Of a stretch of 64,000 nucleotides of DNA, positions 63,978 through 64,000 are shown one piece after another. The position numbers and the translations under genes are program-made. Under the pieces are notes generated by a model, which saw only the letters and a list, made by a program, of their open reading frames with translations, was not told where the DNA came from and searched no databases. This DNA comes from Paenimyroides aestuarii. GTDB lineage: Bacteria; Bacteroidota; Bacteroidia; Flavobacteriales; Flavobacteriaceae. The number at the start of each line of letters is the position of its first letter. Within the stretch, counting starts at the first letter, position 1. The stretch lies in contig NZ_CP102382.1 of NCBI RefSeq assembly GCF_024628805.1, forward strand, positions 1,674,001 to 1,738,000. Reading direction: 5' to 3'.

Positions 63978-64000
63978 GTCGCACAACGGGGCGGCGGCTT
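63978..64000. repeat. attC-like element E, start only
   Basis: GTCGCACAACGGGGCGGCGG at the window end closely matches the start of element C (AACGGAGCAGCGACTT) and the end box of element B (GCACAA). It continues beyond base 64000. Confidence 0.4.

Overview
The window looks like the chromosome of a member of the Flavobacteriia (Bacteroidetes), probably family Flavobacteriaceae. The DNA is AT-rich. Start codons follow A-rich stretches rather than Shine-Dalgarno boxes. Many genes are preceded by TAnnTTTG, the -7 element of the Bacteroidetes housekeeping sigma factor. The gene sets are also typical: a str-S10-spc-alpha ribosomal block without tuf, a BamA/OmpH/UppS/DUF6089/NadK/PdxJ cluster, FadL-type porins, LytTR signalling and many lipoproteins. 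I see no tRNA or rRNA genes, no CRISPR array and no prophage.

Layout. 1-1029 is the 5' part of an IS1182-type element running off the left edge. 1037-9373 holds mixed genes: an M3 peptidase, a lipoprotein, a rhomboid protease, rlmB, a TlpA-like thioredoxin protein and an Omp85-type barrel. 9521-26708 is the ribosomal protein block: rpsL-rpsG-fusA-rpsJ, then rplC to rpsN, rpsH to rpsK, and rpsD-rpoA-rplQ. It has internal promoters or structured leaders before rplC, rpsH, rpsD and rplQ. 26827-31894 carries carA, two small membrane-protein genes, eno and gltA. The two membrane-protein genes sit between duplicated copies of the carA terminator and the eno promoter. 31920-33706 is a second IS1182-type element, opposite in orientation to the first, carrying a frameshifted transposase and cutting into the tail of a YtxH-like gene.

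34179-41203 contains two arginine/citrulline-type hydrolases (the second is CtlX-like) around a four-helix-bundle gene, then marC, an LLM oxidoreductase, a long charged-repeat protein, murI and a Skp/OmpH gene. 41267-49835 is the envelope cluster: a long OmpH, bamA, uppS, DUF6089, nadK and a CBS protein on the minus strand, and pdxJ plus an alpha/beta hydrolase on the plus strand. 49967-56592 contains a FadL-type porin, an SGNH-like lipoprotein, a small membrane protein and the proteostasis run tig-clpP-clpX.

After clpX (56593-64000) the character changes to an accessory region. Short minus-strand units (WGR-like protein, a glycosyltransferase broken by one nonsense codon, a lipoprotein, a ParD/ParE pair, and a LytTR two-component system with a secreted protein) are separated by imperfectly palindromic elements. 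Two of these (60341-60478 and 61098-61231) are clearly homologous to each other, and others share end motifs. The arrangement resembles an integron-like cassette array. An IS110-type relic sits inside one of the elements. This is the strongest candidate here for an under-described system.
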